The position numbers were made by a program, and so were the translations under genes. 64,000 nt of DNA from Glandiceps talaboti. Lineage: Eukaryota; Hemichordata; Enteropneusta; Spengelidae. How positions within the stretch are numbered: position 1 is the first letter of the stretch; each line of letters begins with the position of its first letter. Under the pieces are notes generated by a model that was given only the letters and a program-made list of their open reading frames with translations, had not been told where the DNA came from and did not search any database. Where the stretch lies: NCBI RefSeq assembly GCF_964340395.1, contig NC_135561.1, positions 2,907,501 to 2,971,500 of the forward strand. The letters are read 5' to 3'. Of the stretch, positions 1 to 15,929 are shown in pieces.

Positions 1-2215
1 CCACATATCTACAGCAGTATATTTACGACTTGGAAAGCTTTGAATCACCGTGGCTGTGATCATCATTGTTAACGAGACCTCAATAACCATATGAATGTAT
101 TGCCATATCCAACTGTCTCGATTCCCACAGCAGCCTGCCTTGTCAATATCCATCATCGATATCATGTCATGATCTCACGAATTGAGATATAAGTGACAAA
201 AACCTAGCGAGCTGGATGCTAGGATTTCATTTCGGATTATAGACAATTATCTGTTTCCCCACTCTGTAAAATAAGAGCGCTCATATGGTGATTTCTATGG
301 GTTGGCATCAGGGGTTTGGTGTGAAGGAAACGTCCTATTATTACCCAATTCTTTGATTTGTGAAAGATATAAACATCCATTATCAAACATCTTACCTTCT
401 GAAATTATTAACGTAATAAATATTTTCAAGTAGATCATCGGTATATTAAATTCAAAGAAGTTATTATCAAAATTGATATTGAAATATTACTGCTAGAGCT
501 TGGTTTGAAATGCAATTTTCAGTATTATAATCTTATCGAGTGCATGATTGTATAAAACCAATCTTTATCAGCGATTCTATATTTTAATAACACTATTACG
601 GATGGCAGTAGGAACTCTTAGAATGAATTGAAAAGAGAGATTGATGGACATTATGTTCAAACAATTAGTAATGGTTCTCTCAATGCGTTTCAGTCATTGC
701 TATTCAACGGATATATATGTACATCAAAAAATATGCGCAACGCTTGATCAGTACGTTGTGAGTTCGTCGCCTACTGCTCAATCAAGCATTGCATTTATTC
801 TTCGTAAACTCCGTTTTGTTCATGTCAGCGTCTGATCTACCTCATTTACGATAATTGATGAAGTGTTCTTCTGGACCAGGTTCACTTTTCATTATTCATT
901 CCCCCTTTTAATGGAACTAATTGTAAAATTAACTGCCAACATATTGTGCAACCAAAAGTCTCGACGGGGAGTGATCTGGTGACAGTTGTTGGTTTGATGA
1001 TTGAGACTGCAGTGTGTTTGATATGTCAAATCGTACTACTGCTCCCAGGATTCCGTGGACGACGCTGGTTAACCGGGGCACTCAGTGTCTCAAATAGATG
1101 TTACCTACATTTGATTCTAAATGAAATTCTGGTTCGGCGGTGGAAAGAAGCCGGGAAGCTGAGTGTCACCTTCATAGAGGTAATGATGTGTATATATATA
1201 CATTTTAGGAAACCGTTAATGTTTTAATGTATGATTCTTTCTAAATTTCTTCACTATTTCTCCAGGCCTGTCTGTGCACGAAATCTATCACGCTAGTTTT
1301 TACAGGGTGGTCATATTTTCATGTTTAATTCTTTACAATCGTCTTTGTTCATACGATGAAAAAGTATACAAAATATGCTTATTGCATGTTTACAAGGCGT
1401 ACAGTTTTAACTATTGTTTACTACGTACGCTTACAAATGGAAATATGATTGATTCTATTCATACACTCATTAATCATATAACACTGTAAATTATTATCTA
1501 ATATATCTTCGGTATATCCGTGGTTTATTTCTGATATCCTTAATATCGTTATTTATTCACGGCTTCATCTTAACTATGTTTAATGTTCGAAATATTTTTA
1601 TGATTAGTGTAGAAAAAACAAGTCTTCGTGATTATGAGACCAGAAATAACAACGCTCAAGAAATTTGTGATTTTAAGCTCATTTTATTTGGAATTTCGTT
1701 AATTAAATTCCGCCGTATATGTCACCAATTCCATACACGTGTAGAAATAAAAGCTTCCCGTAATTGGCATTCAGCGGTGATCACACATAGCGCTAACCGT
1801 TTCAACAAGCCGGCACATAATTAATGCGATGTTCTACTGATGTTTATATGAAAGGGATGCCGACAATAGGTTAATATGTGCGATATTGCATTCAATTATC
1901 CATCAAGAGATAAAAAACATTTAATTCAAATTGGATCCACTTTAGGAGATAAAAGAAGACTTAGTGAACACACCCGCTAATAATGTAAATCATCTCACTG
2001 TAAGTCTCCATATACATGTACAATCCGCTACCTTTTTCGTCAAAGGATTTTCAGTTTTGACAGTAAATGGGGACTGTAACTTCACCATGTAACATATGGA
2101 AACCTAACCACATTATCATTAGGCCAACTTTTCAGCGCAACGTTTGCTGTCGCTAGGATACAACTAATTTATCACTAAAGCTGAAACCTTAAATTTTAAG
2201 CAGGCATGGGTCAAA
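1..2215. other. No confident feature
   Basis: AT-rich sequence. A locally GC-richer stretch (about 945-1180) has an open frame (946-1227) with a hydrophobic run (LVTVVGLMIETAVCLICQIV) and a possible donor GTAATG at 1181, but no recognisable product. Confidence 0.5.
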
Positions 2216-2462
<247 letters not shown>

Positions 2463-2967
2463 TATCAATATTTCAGCACTTCCCTTATAAGCTGAACTAT
2501 GATCCTCAATTCGTGGTACAAAATCATTTAATTACAGCATGTGTGTTTATTTCCCATCTTAAAAACCTTTTATATTGAAAATACATAAAGCCTGTACTTG
2601 TGATTCGAGCAATTATATATATTTAATATTCAGTTAATGCATGTACCGGATCTTTAGTTATAAAACTCAAGTCACTTTTTGATGAATTCACTTTCACAAT
2701 CAATAAAATTTTGCAATTATTCATTCATTCATTCCAGTGCACATGGGAAAATCGTTAAAATCATTTGGTGAGGCTATTGATCTTAAAAAAACATGATATT
2801 GTAATTTTATCATAAATAACATCGGCTCTTAAAATAGCTGCAACAATCTAATATGAAAGCAATAAATTTTAAATGGTACGCTTACGATATTTTTTCTAAG
2901 TGCACTTGAGTATATTTGATGAGGTTGTTTTGGTTTATTCCAATGTGACTGTATAACAGTGGTTTAA

Positions 2968-2969
2968 TG

Positions 2970-3003
<34 letters not shown>

Positions 3004-3212
3004 TGTATGTATGTATGTATGTATGTATGTATGTATGTATGTATGTATACTATGTATGTATGTATTTATGTATGTATGTATGTATGTATGTATGTATGTA
3101 TGTATGTATGTATGTATGTATGTATGTATGTGTGTATGTATGTATACTATGTATGTATGTATGTATGTATGTATGTATACTATGTATGTATGTATGTATG
3201 TATGTATGTATT

Positions 3213-3246
<34 letters not shown>

Positions 3247-3290
3247 TGTATGTATGTATGTATGTATGTATGTATGTATGTATGTATGTG
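2968..3290 (+). repeat. Long (GTAT)n microsatellite
   Basis: About 320 bp of GTAT units, interrupted by ATAC, TTAT and GTGT variants. Three TATACTATG interruptions at irregular spacing suggest internal duplication. Confidence 0.97.
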
Positions 3291-4083
3291 AAACATGCTT
3301 GTACATCCTTACTCGAAACTACAATTTTATTGATTTCTTAAAAACCTTCATACTCTGTATATGACCATTTCAGATATTATATTAACACTTGTACGCCATC
3401 CTTGAACTGTTTGCCAAAAAGGGTAAAGTGGTAATGTTATGTTGCATTTTATTGGTCTATTATAAACATGTTTATATTAATTATTTGCTTTTTTTAAAAT
3501 TGGCCTTCGTTACAGCAATGTTGTGAATAACTAAACAGTTAACAATTGATATATGTGTATTTAAATTAGTGAAAAACCTTGAAATTTCATCCAGGAAACT
3601 TCATTTTAAACTGAACAATACCAACCATGGCTAATCAACTATTTTCGTTACCTGTTTTCTTACACTCGCTGAATTCATTTTTTATGTTCATTTTAATGTT
3701 TGCTAACGTATTTTAGAAGTCTGTACGTAAAGAATATCAATTGTTCAAAGTATAACATGCATGCATTGTGGTGTGCAAGTGTCGTTTTCCCACCATGTTG
3801 TGCTGTCGATGAATCACCTTATGGTACTTATTATCAAACATTCACCCTGTGTCACCTGTTGAATGATAAATGACCAGTTTAACACTGTTTGGTAATTGTC
3901 AACCTTGTAAACCTACACCGTCTATTGTAAGGAATACGTGTTTGTATTTTCGGTGGAACAGTCACCTTCTGGATAGCGTATTAAACTTTGTCATACCTCT
4001 GTATTACAACGTAGTAGAAACTGTGTCTGCCAATATTTATATAAATTACCTAGTCATATTAATATAATATACATATATATATA

Positions 4084-4088
<5 letters not shown>

Positions 4089-4174
<86 letters not shown>
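4089..4174 (+). repeat. (TA)n tract next to the PLE module
   Basis: Uninterrupted TA after a short ATATAC-containing lead-in. It lies on the downstream side of the - strand hammerhead-like module. Confidence 0.97.
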
Positions 4175-4177
<3 letters not shown>

Positions 4178-4246
4178 TTGGTAGTACTGGAACTCTTTCT
4201 TGGGTGTAACTCGGAGTTTCACGCATATTGCGATCATCAGACACTC
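4175..4246 (-). mobile_element. Solo Penelope-like terminal module
   Basis: This 70-bp block is closely similar to 23080-23150 in reverse orientation and includes the hammerhead-like core plus a tail (CCAAGAAAGAGTTCCAGTAC type) that passes into a TA microsatellite. The shared block is the evidence that both belong to one element family. The 136 bp between the neighbouring TA tracts (about 4300-4420) are not recognised. Confidence 0.6.
4204..4244 (-). ncRNA. Second hammerhead ribozyme-like motif, flanked by TA repeats
   Basis: On the - strand, CTGATGA (4240-4234) is followed by stem II CGCA/TGCG with loop ATA, GAAA, stem III ACT/AGT with loop CCG, T at the cleavage site, and stem I GTGT/ACAC (4244-4241 and 4207-4204). 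It is the same 70-bp module as at 23080-23150, including the downstream AGAAAGAGTTCCAGTACTA-like sequence that runs into (TA)n. Compared with the other copy, stem I position 4 changed from U-A to G-C on both sides, so pairing is kept. (TA)n tracts flank it on both sides (4089-4174 and 4249-4299). No PLE coding sequence is visible next to it, so it looks like a solo terminal module. Confidence 0.55.
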
Positions 4247-4248
4247 TC

Positions 4249-4254
4249 ATATAT

Positions 4255-4297
<43 letters not shown>

Positions 4298-4299
4298 GT
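4249..4299 (+). repeat. (TA)n tract with ATAC interruptions
   Basis: TA repeats on the other side of the PLE module at 4175-4246. Confidence 0.95.
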
Positions 4300-4416
4300 T
4301 GTCTAAAGAATACCATATATGTTCATTATGTGCGTAGTCCTATACAGGCGTGCCAGTACTGTATCATCATTAGTCAAGCTTAAACGCCATTATAACACAT
4401 GTTTGAAATAATCCAA

Positions 4417-4420
<4 letters not shown>

Positions 4421-4497
<77 letters not shown>
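4421..4497 (+). repeat. (TA)n tract
   Basis: Uninterrupted TA; no recognisable element attached. Confidence 0.97.
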
Positions 4498-4501
<4 letters not shown>

Positions 4502-6439
4502 CATATGGACATTGGCAATCGTCTATCTAGATGTGAAGTCTATCGCATAGGCAGTACACAAAGCGTTGCTACATGGTGAGAGTGTGCAGGATAGATCATT
4601 CATACCTATGCGTTGTAGTTATCAAAACTGTTGAACGTAACTGACGAAGATCTGATCAGTAGCATATGGGATTTCGAACTTGTCTAGGTGAATTTGTTAC
4701 TACTGAAAGTGTACATAGGTTTTGAGAATGTCTTGGTACATATGGCATTACGTCATACAGTCATTTACATAATATGTACTAATTAATGGCGGCCGACAGT
4801 CGTCCTTTAGAAGTCACGATACATTATTCATGATGTTTATTTTTATAAGGAATGTACAAGAAGAGCATGTTAAATGCAAACTTTAATTAACCACCAAAAC
4901 CATAACATTGCAGACAATATCTGTAATAAACGAAATTACAGATATGTTTGAACACATTTACTATAAACTTTTTGTTTTCTAAAAACTATAGGAGGGAAAA
5001 TTCTAATGAAAAATGCAAGGGTAGATTACATTAACATGACTTTATACATATTAAATGTATCCTGAAATAAACAAAAAACTGCCTTTTCACAAGGCTCGAT
5101 AATACTATCATCATTATTTAAAATATCTCTATGCAATATCCTATCCGGAGGCAAGATTAGCAAAAATCTCCTTAGTGTCTAATTTTATAATCTGGTCATA
5201 AATTATAAGAATGTAATCTATACTCATTTGGAATTAACAGTATACAGTTCAACAATCTAGGAAGGATCTATTGTAAGCGTTTTATATGGCAATCATATAT
5301 TTATGTGTTATGGCTTGTACGTGTCATCTAGCAACTCCAGGAAGTTGTTGACCACATTTAGGTATAGTTTTCACTATCAACAAACAATGAAGTTCTAACT
5401 TGGTGTAAATACTAAAACGTCACCATCATTTATTATGCTTTTTTGCTAATTTGTTTGTTTTCTAGTTATTTATAGTTTGCTGTTAAATCAACAGTCTTAA
5501 TTATTCTGTTCAAAATAAACATTTTATGTACGTGAGACGGGATTCACTTATTTAAGTGTTCGTTTATTCCTTTTGTGTTTTTAAAAAAGCAATAAAAATG
5601 ATGTAAGACCAGAAAATAACATTTTACGGTTTACAAAGCGTCAGCTGAGCTTGAGATTTTAATGCTGGTGTCTCTTGCATAGTAAAAGAAACTTGTAGTA
5701 TTCTACTTACATATATAACTATGGTTAATAATTATTTGCTGTTGACATAAATCAAACCGAGTATTAACGCATAAAACATGAAAACTGTTATGATGTAATT
5801 TAGTAAAAGTGTAAAAGGCGAAGGTTAAGAGAAGTCTTTATATTATGACATGATCTGTGCCATTATATGTTAGATATTTGCTGCCATTGAAGACGTCAAC
5901 ATTATACAATTAAACATTATGTCAGTGATTTCACTCCAACAATAAATTATATATTATAAACCCAGCATGTGCAACTCTAGAATCGATCGATGTTTTAAAA
6001 TTAGTCAGGTAGTCTCCATAACAGTTTGTTGTACACTGTAGGTAAATGTTATACACACTAAAATTATGATTTCAAAACAACGTAATGTAACGTCTTATAT
6101 ATATATACGTAAAATTGATAAAATTGATAAGCTGTTATGATAGAGTAGGCCTATATTATTTGTTTTCAATAGTTACCTGTCCTTTTAGCAAAAATACCCA
6201 TACCAGATTGAATAACCCTTTACGTTAGGTTAGGTACATTCTTAATAACATAATGTTTACATGATATACAAAAAGAGTTACAAGAATGGCATATTACTGA
6301 GAAGAAGCCTGCTGTAACTCAAGTGAAGTATTATGGGGGATAAACAATGATGGAAGCTGTACAGCGCTTGAAACAATGTTCACACAAGGGTCGATGCCAG
6401 CTAGCTGTTTGACCAAAAAGCTCTTAACGTAAACGCATT
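4498..6439. other. No feature seen
   Basis: AT-rich unique-looking sequence without open frames of note or repeats. Confidence 0.5.
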
Positions 6440-8649
<2,210 letters not shown>

Positions 8650-8656
8650 GTCTGCC

Positions 8657-8729
<73 letters not shown>

Positions 8730-8856
8730 GTCAGTCTGTATGTATGTATGTATGTATGTATGTATGTATGTTTGTGTAAGTGCGTATGTACGTATGTATG
8801 TATGTATGTATGTATGTATGTATGTATGTATGTATGTATGTATGTATGTATGTATG
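8650..8856 (+). repeat. Compound (GTCT)n then (GTAT)n microsatellite
   Basis: GTCT units at 8650-8737 pass in phase into GTAT units at 8738-8856, with a GTTTGTGTAAGTGC interruption near 8770. Confidence 0.97.
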
Positions 8857-11721
8857 GTATAACCTCCAAGACTCATACAGCTGAAACCTTCAGATGCAGT
8901 TTCATCCTAGTTGCTGTGTTGTGAAAAAAATTTCAATAACGAGATATGTCATACAAACATTAGTATCGTCAATGTTAAACTAGGAATCACAATCTGTATA
9001 ACTCATAACATTAATTGATTATTATCAACCTCATTTATTTCAAACAGGTGTTAAATGAACAAATGTTTTTCAAGTAATAGTTATTGGAAATCTTAGGGGT
9101 CGATCGAAGTACAAAAAATTGAAATAAATTGCAGTGAAGGTTATAACATAAACAGCATTCATTTACAAGCTGGTTATTCATAGGTAGCAACTGGGGCTGA
9201 TGACGGAGCGATTGTTTGTAGATTAACTGTATTGAAAAGCTGTTGTTGATCACCAGATGAACCAGTGAACATCTAGAAGATGGATTTAAATCATACTCAC
9301 ATATGCTAATATTTGAGATTGGTATTGAATCTAGAGGAGAAACTTGAAAATCAGAGGTTGTCATAAACTTGATGTTAGCGACAGGTGGAGCTGGCATGCA
9401 TCACACAATCTAACCCAGAGAAGCTACAACTATCAATGGAAATCAATTCCAAATATTTATTTTTGGAATCAGCAATTGATAGTTTTAAAGATTTCGTACA
9501 GGGATAAATGCCAAAAAGTGAAGTTTAGTTTGTAACTATTGTGGTTAATCGACGTTTAGCCTATTATTTACGTCCATTAAATGCTTATTCAAGAAACGTT
9601 ATATGATTTGCGATTACAATAAAAATGTTATACTTTGATTCAGTTGTAAGTGCCATTTGTCACGCTATAATATTTCCAACCCAAGTCTTAAATTTGTCGA
9701 ATAAACGTTGCCTCGTTTGATGATGACAAATGCAACCATCTTGTGGCATTAACTAACAAAACTTCGATTGCATGAGGAATGCCCTATCTATTTTAAATTG
9801 GTTCACTGCAGTTTTGTGGAAGTGGACTATTTTAAGGTGAGAAAGATGAATCTTTGATTGGCATACGTTCTGTAAACATAGATTTGGCAGCTGTGCTCCC
9901 CCTAGCGAAATGGTTAGTTAATCACACAAGTCCCTGGTCCCTTAAGGACTTTGTTAAATGAAGGTATCGAGGTGGAAATGATAACTTTAAAAATAGAAGA
10001 AGCTACTACTTTTAAGACATGATAGACATATCCAACGAGGTAAAAGCAACAATGAAAAAGAAATGACGTTCTGAACAGAAAAAGATAGAGGATGCCTAGT
10101 TACACACTGGCTCTCCCACACTAGCCTGTCCAGGGCTGTATAGTCGTGGAAGAACAAGAGGAGAGTGTATAATTTGTCACGGTTAAACGTTAATAAGAAT
10201 AGCAAATCATCAGGGGAGTTGTAGCTCGTGTGAGTAGTGCTTAGACTAAAGCTCTAAAATAGAAATGAAAGTAGAAGTAGTTACAGAGACTAGCATAGTC
10301 ATACCTATTTGTGAATTTAGCTGAGAGTAGTCAGACATAGATCATAGGCATCAATGTCAACAGTAAATTCACTATTTATTTATGATTTCCCACGTCCTGG
10401 ATGCAGTCATCAACTGAGAAAATTCAAAACTTTTAATTTAATTCTTATATTCTCTATTACATTTTAAACTTATTTAAGATAACTTTAAATGCCAAGACAG
10501 ATCGAAGCCCAGTGCTTAAACATTTGAACAGCTTGTGCGTTATAACCTTTGTAAATCATTTGATTTAAAAGCTGATTGAACGTTTTTGGTTATTTCAACA
10601 TAGGCAGCTACTCCAAACATAAACAGCAACATCCTAATAGCACTCAATATAGAGTTCAAATTATTTGGCAAAGTGGATCAAATCAAAACAGATGAAATGT
10701 CAATTTTTCAGCTATGAAATAGTAAAAACTTTTAAAGCAAAATCTGTTCCATGACGGGACGTTTATTTTGAATTGCAAAAAGCACATAAGCTTTTCCCCA
10801 AACCTTAATTTAATTCAAAAACTCCTTGATTGTGAATGTCGTTAGGATACCATTTTCTGATCAAAAGCAATTTATTTTGCGATTTGTATATTAGATATAT
10901 AACAACGCTACATGAAGGTTACACTTTGACTGCTCTTAATGTCGGTATGTGTGTGTCTATTTCGTAGATAGATTTCAGAAAATGTAAGATGACTCCTTGA
11001 GGAATGATGGTCAATGATAAAAGGAACCTATAGATTTGGTGGAGATCAGATTCCAGATCAACATTTTATGTAGTAAAGGATTCTTATTTAAGGCATGGTG
11101 TAATACTTATCAGTCATTGCACATTAATCCTTAAGGGCGCCTATCTTTGCTTTTTTATTAGTCTGTAAGATACGACGTGTCGTGTAAAGGTATCAGTTAG
11201 CATACACTTGCTTGAAAGAACCTAACAACAGTCCGTATATTACAGTCTATTTACGGATTAGTACATTGAAAAAAAGTACTTACTCAAATTGTTCTAATTC
11301 AATTTTTTAACACTAAAACTGCAAAGTAATAATTTGAAATGCCGAAAATAGGACATTAATAACTGTCATATTAACTATCATTTGCGACATAAGAGGCATA
11401 TTGATGTCATTTTCAATCTCTCAAAAGTTTGACAAACAACCAGTCGGTCATGGTACCTCAGCTGTGATAGTGTTCATGTTATTTAAAATAAATTAGGATG
11501 AGGAATATCAACTAATGCAAAGTTAATTGGAAGATTATATTCGCGATGAAATCCCGTTTCTTTGAAAATAACAATTTTTACTAAAATACACCGAAGACAT
11601 ATCAATGAAACATTCAAATTCATAACCTCAAACTAAATATATATGATTATCTTCAATTCTGGGTATAAATTTATCAAATCAGATATCCATATATATGTAC
11701 TGGATATCAACCCGAGCAAAC
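8857..11721. other. No feature seen
   Basis: AT-rich sequence with short frames only. Confidence 0.5.
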
Positions 11722-11915
11722 TGGTATTGTTCTCTGTTCATGCCTGACGCAAGAAGACAATCACTTAGCAAAGCTTTTTTCCATACTGCTATTAAGATCT
11801 GAAGCAGTCTTTCTGATACTGTTAATGGGAGAATATTTGATGCTGGTATTCAGAGATTTAAGTCTCGTGTACATGGTTACCTTATTCCATGCACTGATTT
11901 GTTTGCATGTCTTTA
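11722..11915 (+). pseudogene. LINE reverse transcriptase C-terminal fragment with a stop in the WNSL motif
   Basis: One frame reads MPDARRQSLSKAFFHTAIKI, then a TGA stop, then SSLSDTVNG, a FDAGIQRFKSRVHGYLIP stretch and a stop. This fits the LINE tail pattern (ARt..l..SFFP.ai..WNSLp......ie.FK.rl..yl): TGA replaces the Trp codon of WNSL, and Asn is Ser. It is an old, broken copy. No poly-A or microsatellite tail is evident, and the following 100 bp may be its 3' region. The assignment rests on a short motif. Confidence 0.55.
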
Positions 11916-14900
11916 GGCCTAGTTGTGGAGAGTAGGGCATAACATGCTATGGCTTAGACATGTTGTTTATGATATTGAGTACCTGCTAAGTGTGAAAGCC
12001 CTCAATGTGCAGGTGAACGGCACTCTAAACCATATTTAGTTTCTCTATGTAGGATTTAGCTGATAAGGCCTTGGGAATGACACAATCAACTTGTATTTCA
12101 AAACTGTTAACCTTTTATTATTCAAGATTATTTAGAAATATAAGATATTAAAATCTTCATCATCAGTATCAAGTGTCAGTCTCAGACTTAAATAATGTAC
12201 CACGTCTTGGTTATGATGATGTACCCGCGGTTGCCAAGGCAATACGATTATAAGAAGATACAGAAAAATACTTCAATTATTAACAGTACACTCATAAATA
12301 CACAAGGTGCGTTTTGCAAGAGTCCGAAGAATGACTTTAGATGTCGTTATGGTGGAGATTATAGAGTATATAACTACAACAACGAGTGAAACATGATGTG
12401 ACAATTTGTTTAGCAAAGGAGATATATGTATTGTTATCTAAGTAAAATAGTCCAGAAACAGCATTATGAAAGTCACATAGACTATAATTCAGTGACGTTT
12501 AGCATGTCTGATATCTATCACTAGAGTAATGTATCTAGTCTATCAAAGACATAGTACTATTGTTTTTCTTTAGCTACAAAGACCGGATAACTTATTGTCT
12601 GAGTTAAATATTTGGTCTTGTAATATCTCGGAGGTGTCAACAAAAGAAAGACAGGCCCAACGTATGCTACTTTATATGGTTCTCGGGCTTATTTCGTATG
12701 TTGTAGCTCCTATTTATATTAAACCTTTAATCGAGAACGCCTGCACGATGCATTCGATTCCCCTTTATGTGATAAATTCATTAAGTATACTGTATTTTTT
12801 AACTTAATATTACATATATAATAAATAATGCATTAACTCTTTAGTTACATCAAAAAGTTTAATAAAAAAAAAATACTAATCAACATCGATTGGTTTATGT
12901 GAAAGGTTTTACTTACCTCGTTGAAGTTCTATTTAAGTTATAATCACTGCTTGGCTACATGCAATATAATTATATCGTTCCAGGAAAGTGTTCTATTGAG
13001 TTTTTTTGCTCAGTTTCACAAAACATACGGAATTTTGAAAAAATAAATTACCAGACATATCATAAATCATACAACGTGACATGCATATACATTGGTATTA
13101 GGATTAATAAGCGAATGATATGAAGTCGTATTCTGGTTTAGATAGACATCTTTCACCATCTAAATGTGCTATCTATTTAATTTTGTGTAAGTAATGCAGA
13201 GAATTGAGTATCATTTAAGAAGAGCAGGTGAACAATATTTCAAATGCGTTCAATGGTTTGACGAAACATCCTAGCAGTATTATGTTATTTATATTGTCTA
13301 TGCTGTAGATCCTTTTGTAATTTTGTCTAACATCTCCTCATCTATTTTGTATTTTTATTTTTTTTTTACACTTTTTTGGCATTTTGCAGATACACCATAC
13401 CAAAAACCTTGCATAACAATTATTGTTTTGCAATAGTTTCCCTTGTAAAATAGTGTAAGGTTTGAAAGAGATAACGAAAACTTTAGATTATGATGTCAAT
13501 TTTATCACATTTGCTAAGCAATTAGAAAACCAAAATATATCAGAAGGTGTGAGTTTATGATATAAACTCCAATTACATTAATTTATATGGTGAAACTAAT
13601 GAAATTCAGTCAATATGTATCAGGTACTAATCGACCAGTGACATAAAATTAAGCCAGTAATGATATAATATGACTTGATAACATAATTTCTGATATGTAT
13701 ACACTATATAGGGAATCGAGAGAACCAGTGCAATTTGCACATGTTGACAAAGATATGACGAAAAAAATGCGACAGGCATGTGGACATCGTTATATTTTAG
13801 GCATATATCATAAAAATCAAATAAAAAAAACACATTTTGCATATTATATCGTATTATATTGTTTTACCTCGCGGTCATAGCACATGGTGTTTTTTGTTTG
13901 TTTGTTTTTTTAAAGCAGTTGATGTTGACGTCGTGGGTTTTTCATGGCATTATTGATCTACTCACGTCTTACATCTGACCCACAAAGCTCATTTCAGAAT
14001 AGTACACCCTGAGAATGTCCCAGAGTAAAACGTTTGCTTTGTAAGGGTTTATAAACGATAATGACTGGTTTGCTTTCCTATTTAAACTAATATGCCAATT
14101 AACACGACACCCATACCAAGCATAACGACTCGTGACTTATTTTATTCAATAATTAAACAGCTGTAAAAATATAAACATTTGTCACGTAGAGATATTTTAA
14201 AGTATAATGGGTCATATGTCGACGCCTTAAACTGGTAATTTCATGATCAACAGATTTTGTATGTGTTATTAAATGTATTATCAGACACTTCACAACGTGT
14301 GTTTTATTGACGGTAACACTATGAAGGGAAGGCATGAGGTAATATGTAACTATAATGGGTCAAAAAACAAATAACCAAGTTAAGAATATATTTATCTTTT
14401 ATTCAGTTTGGGATAATATATCTCTACTTTAAACCTTCGTTCTACACATCCTTATTTCCTGAAGATTTCCTCGTATTAAATCTACAAATCCGCATAAGCA
14501 GTACCCACGATATGCCTAGTTGTGTGGTATTGATGTCAACTGTAAACATGTCATTAATATTCATGAATCTATGCGGGTACTATATTTGGCTTCGATTCAC
14601 TGTTATTTTCTGCAAAAACACCACAGACAAAGTGCCTGCATTGATGTTCAAGCAACGAGGATAGTGCCTTAAATTGGTGTTTATTATTTTAGCTAGTAGT
14701 GACGCCTAACGCTACTCCTATACTACACAGTCTTTTAATGGTAAGTATATGTTTGTCAACCATTGTACGACCATAGTGCAAACTAGAGTGAACGCGCTCC
14801 ATCATAATAATATTGTAATTTATGGGCTTTTCAAATGAATTACTTTAGAAAATTTCCTGAACAAAGTGCAATTTGATGCTGAATTCCTTTTTCTCTTGTG

Positions 14901-15775
14901 ATTCGTTTTGTGACATATGTTTTTTTTTAAGAATAGAGATTCATATTTCAAAGGGTGACTGTTGTGATGGGATCATATTTCATCAATAATTTTCAAACAG
15001 CTGCTTGTCTTTGTAAAAGTATGGATGATAGTTTGAGGCAAATTAGGCAGTGTACACTACGTATAATGATCCGTAAACACTCGAGTCGAAAGAGATTTCC
15101 ACTCATCATGTTTCGCTAGCTTTCATTATAATTTGGTGTTTCGGGGTAAAGTAGAAATCGCATGTCTTGGTAACCATGGCGATTACCATAGCATTATCCG
15201 GTTACCATAGCATTATCCGGTTACCCAGGTGTGTTACTATCAGTAGGTTTATTCAGTTGAATCGAAGTAATTACAGTAATTTCTTTTACTAGACTCCTTA
15301 AGTAATTAGCGGAACAACTGTTAATAAGAGGTTAAACAATCAGCAGAACATGAAGTGTCCTATATGTTATGATAACGTCTTGTTTTAGAATTGCCTCAAT
15401 ACCAATACATATTAAGTATATTGTATATTTATCAAAATGTAAGGATGTGTTCCCTAAGGAATTCTACAGTAACTGTTATTGTATTTGACTTGGAATAATA
15501 TATAACGATATGTATACATTCTCAAGCTGCCTATCTTCAACGAAATGGCAAGGATATCCCGCTGTATTAACCAATACTTATGCCAGTACTTAATAAGAGG
15601 ATATACATCAATCCAAAATAAAGCTTGCCATATAAAGCAAGTGCCGCTCTTTCTGGGATAATATGACTTCTGTTGTAGTATCTGTCTGCTATTTAAATTA
15701 CTGATATTTCTAAAAGGACTGATTACTTTGCTCGTGATTTCCCTGAGAGATCTAAAGTCATGGCATTAGACTTTT
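11916..15775. other. No feature apart from one short tandem repeat
   Basis: Contains the 19-bp tandem repeat at 15183; otherwise unrecognised. Confidence 0.5.
15183..15225 (+). repeat. Short tandem repeat, 19-bp unit
   Basis: TTACCATAGCATTATCCGG occurs twice in a row (15183-15201 and 15202-15220), followed by a partial TTACC. Confidence 0.9.
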
Positions 15776-15929
15776 TATGTATGTATGTATGTATGTATGT
15801 ATGTATGTATGTATGTATGTATGTATGTATGTATGTATGTATGCATGCGTGTGTATGCATGCATGCATGCATGTATGTATGTACAATGTATGTATGTATG
15901 TATGTATGTATGTATGTATGTATGTATGT
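15776..15929 (+). repeat. (GTAT)n microsatellite with GCAT centre
   Basis: GTAT units interrupted by a GCAT-rich centre (15842-15873) and a GTACAATG break. Confidence 0.97.

Noticed and set aside
946-1227. Hydrophobic 93-codon frame
   Set aside because: It begins at a GTG, has no family motif and is of a length expected by chance; noted only as an odd GC-richer spot.
2968-3306. Several 100-130-codon frames (poly [12 protein letters not shown])
   Set aside because: They are translations of GTAT, CATA and TA microsatellites, as are those at 15.8, 48.9, 52.4, 56.7, 59.8 and 60.3 kb.
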